From positions 558,001 to 622,000 of the forward strand of contig CBDCSE010000002.1 in assembly GCA_965221405.1 (NCBI GenBank): a stretch of 64,000 bases of DNA, given 5' to 3'. A program made the translations under genes and the position numbers. A model generated the notes under the pieces. It had not been told where the DNA came from, did no database searches, and saw only the letters and a list, made by a program, of their open reading frames with translations. The stretch comes from JAPOUP01 sp965221405. GTDB lineage: Bacteria > Pseudomonadota > Alphaproteobacteria > Rhodobacterales > Rhodobacteraceae. This document shows positions 62,898 to 64,000 of the stretch, piece by piece (within the stretch, counting starts at the first letter, position 1; each line of letters starts with the position of its first letter).

Positions 62898-63922
62898 TGT
62901 CCCGAGCTCCGCACCGGAAGCGCCGGGAGCAGCGGTAGTCCGAGTTCCGTGCGGTCACATTGACCGGCCTCCGCACAGGTCCGGACGCCGACCCGCAGTT
63001 TGGCTGACCGAGAACGCCGGTTGTCGGTAAGTTCGTGGGTGTCGGGCCGGATGGGAGTGCGGGCTTTCTGGCGGAAGCGGGCTTCCATTCTCTCCCGCGG
63101 CGGCGCATGGCGGCTTCCCTGCCTGTCCAGACCGCCGCGCTGGCGGAAAAAACGCTTAACCAGCCGGTCTTCGATCGAATGGAAGGTCACCACCGCCAGG
63201 ATGCCACCGGGTTTCAGCACCCGCTCGGCGGCCTCAAGTCCATCCACGAGCTGGTCGAACTCCCCGTTGACCGCAATCCTCAGCGCCTGGAACGTGCGGG
63301 TTGCCGGATGCGACTGCCCGGGTCTGGCACGAGGCAGGCAAGCCTGAACCACCGACGCCAGTTCAAGTGTGCGCGTGATCGGTGTCCGGGTCCTTCGGTG
63401 AACCGCTGCCCGCGCGATGCGCCGCGCCGCCCGCTCCTCTCCGCAGGAGCGAAGAACCATGGCCAGTTCCGCTTCGGAGAGCCGGTTGACCAAGTCGGCG
63501 GCCGTCAGTCCCTTCCGGGCCATACGCATGTCAAGTGGACCGTCAGCCATGAACGAAAAGCCCCGTTCGGCGTCATCGAGCTGCATCGACGAAGCACCGA
63601 GGTCAAGCGTGACTCCATCCAGTGGCCCGTCGGCGAAACGGTCAAGGCATCCGAACTCTCCCTCGACAAGCCGCAGCCGGTTACCGTAATCCCCGGCCCA
63701 GCCCGCCGCCGCCGCGAGGGCGGCGGGATCCCGGTCGAGGGAAATCACACGCTCGGCCCCGCTCTCGAGCAGTGCCCTTGAATAGCCACCTGCCCCGAGC
63801 GTCCCGTCAAGCCAGATCCCTGAGACCGGGCGCACTTCCCTCATCAGCGAACGCAGCAGGACAGGCTTATGTAGGGTGGAAGCCTCAATGGAGCGGGGAA
63901 GAGCCGTCGGTAGCGGTGCCAT
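62894..63922 (-). CDS. rsmH: 16S rRNA m4C1402 methyltransferase RsmH
   Basis: A 342-residue methyltransferase that N4-methylates C1402 of 16S rRNA. The SAM-binding motif is LDGTLGAGGYSRALLE near residue 40; the insertion and C-terminal parts show SHPATRTFQALRIAVNGE and AVVTFHSIEDRLVKRFF. First gene of the dcw cluster in the window. The 78 bp upstream of it hold no recognisable mraZ end, so its neighbour is unknown. Confidence 0.97.
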   Translation of the reverse strand: MAPLPTALPRSIEASTLHKPVLLRSLMREVRPVSGIWLDGTLGAGGYSRALLESGAERVISLDRDPAALAAAAGWAGDYGNRLRLVEGEFGCLDRFADGPLDGVTLDLGASSMQLDDAERGFSFMADGPLDMRMARKGLTAADLVNRLSEAELAMVLRSCGEERAARRIARAAVHRRTRTPITRTLELASVVQACLPRARPGQSHPATRTFQALRIAVNGEFDQLVDGLEAAERVLKPGGILAVVTFHSIEDRLVKRFFRQRGGLDRQGSRHAPPRERMEARFRQKARTPIRPDTHELTDNRRSRSAKLRVGVRTCAEAGQCDRTELGLPLLPALPVRSSGQ

Positions 63923-64000
63923 CGTTCTAGGTTCCGCCCAGCCTACTGACCGGAACCCGTGGGTTGAAGTCTTTCGGGAGACTTTCCGACCAGTCCTTCC

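Noticed and set aside
1..64000. CRISPR arrays, tRNA or rRNA genes
   Set aside because: No regularly spaced repeats and no tRNA-like cloverleaf or rRNA motif were recognised on either strand; the GGTTCAAATT near 30040 lacks the rest of a tRNA.

Overview
This looks like the chromosome of a high-GC alphaproteobacterium, probably close to the Rhodobacterales. The division and cell-wall (dcw) genes, hslVU, uvrA, argH and the sbmA/hugZ-like pair have alphaproteobacterial character, and ABC importers for sugars and nucleosides dominate the rest. Genus cannot be judged from sequence alone. Many genes are freshly broken (nonsense codons, homopolymer frameshifts, small duplications, 5' or 3' truncations). 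That suggests a genome losing function or one using slippery tracts as switches; consensus errors in homopolymers are a competing explanation for some cases.

Layout. 1-0.7 kb: end of a hydantoinase B-type gene. 0.8-6.2 kb (minus): complete carbohydrate ABC operon (binding protein, two permeases, MalK-type ATPase) ending in a PfkB sugar kinase. 6.2-9.2 kb: accessory stretch with an exported cyclase-family enzyme, two divergent secreted-protein genes whose signal peptides are out of frame with their mature parts, and a 52-bp palindrome between them. 9.2-11.4 kb: tlpA-like thioredoxin, argH and a small lipoprotein. 11.4-17.9 kb (minus): second ABC operon with no ATPase gene but three SnoaL/NTF2-like proteins. 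18.4-20.3 kb: hslVU. 20.6-21.6 kb: small protein plus AbiEii-type nucleotidyltransferase, a likely toxin-antitoxin pair. 22-29.6 kb: FadR-type regulator followed by a xylose-type ABC importer, GMC dehydrogenase with its small subunit, and an enolase-superfamily dehydratase or cycloisomerase; the binding protein has a 71-bp frameshifting duplication. 30.1-37.3 kb: cytosine-deaminase-like hydrolase, BMP-type binding protein, amidase, ABC ATPase (cut by a TAA) and two permeases: a purine/pyrimidine/ureide uptake and use operon. 37.3-37.6 kb: transposase and racemase remnants. 37.8-49.6 kb: MFS transporter, uvrA, RND pump with adaptor, SbmA-like transporter and HugZ-like protein.

49.6-55.2 kb is a gene graveyard: a decayed MacB-type exporter, a helix-turn-helix remnant, a Calx-beta secreted protein with an amber codon at its signal cleavage site, a truncated copy of the 8-kb secreted protein, and a second poly-C secreted gene. 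55.2-63.9 kb (minus) is the dcw cluster rsmH-ftsL-ftsI-murE-murF-mraY-murD, which stops after murD where ftsW/murG would be expected.

The most unusual theme is that five separate exported-protein genes are interrupted between, or just before or after, the signal peptide and the mature domain: two at poly-C tracts, one at a CCCC run, one by TAG and one by a short duplication. Two of them flank the long palindrome. This could be a contingency-locus family of secreted proteins, or coordinated decay.
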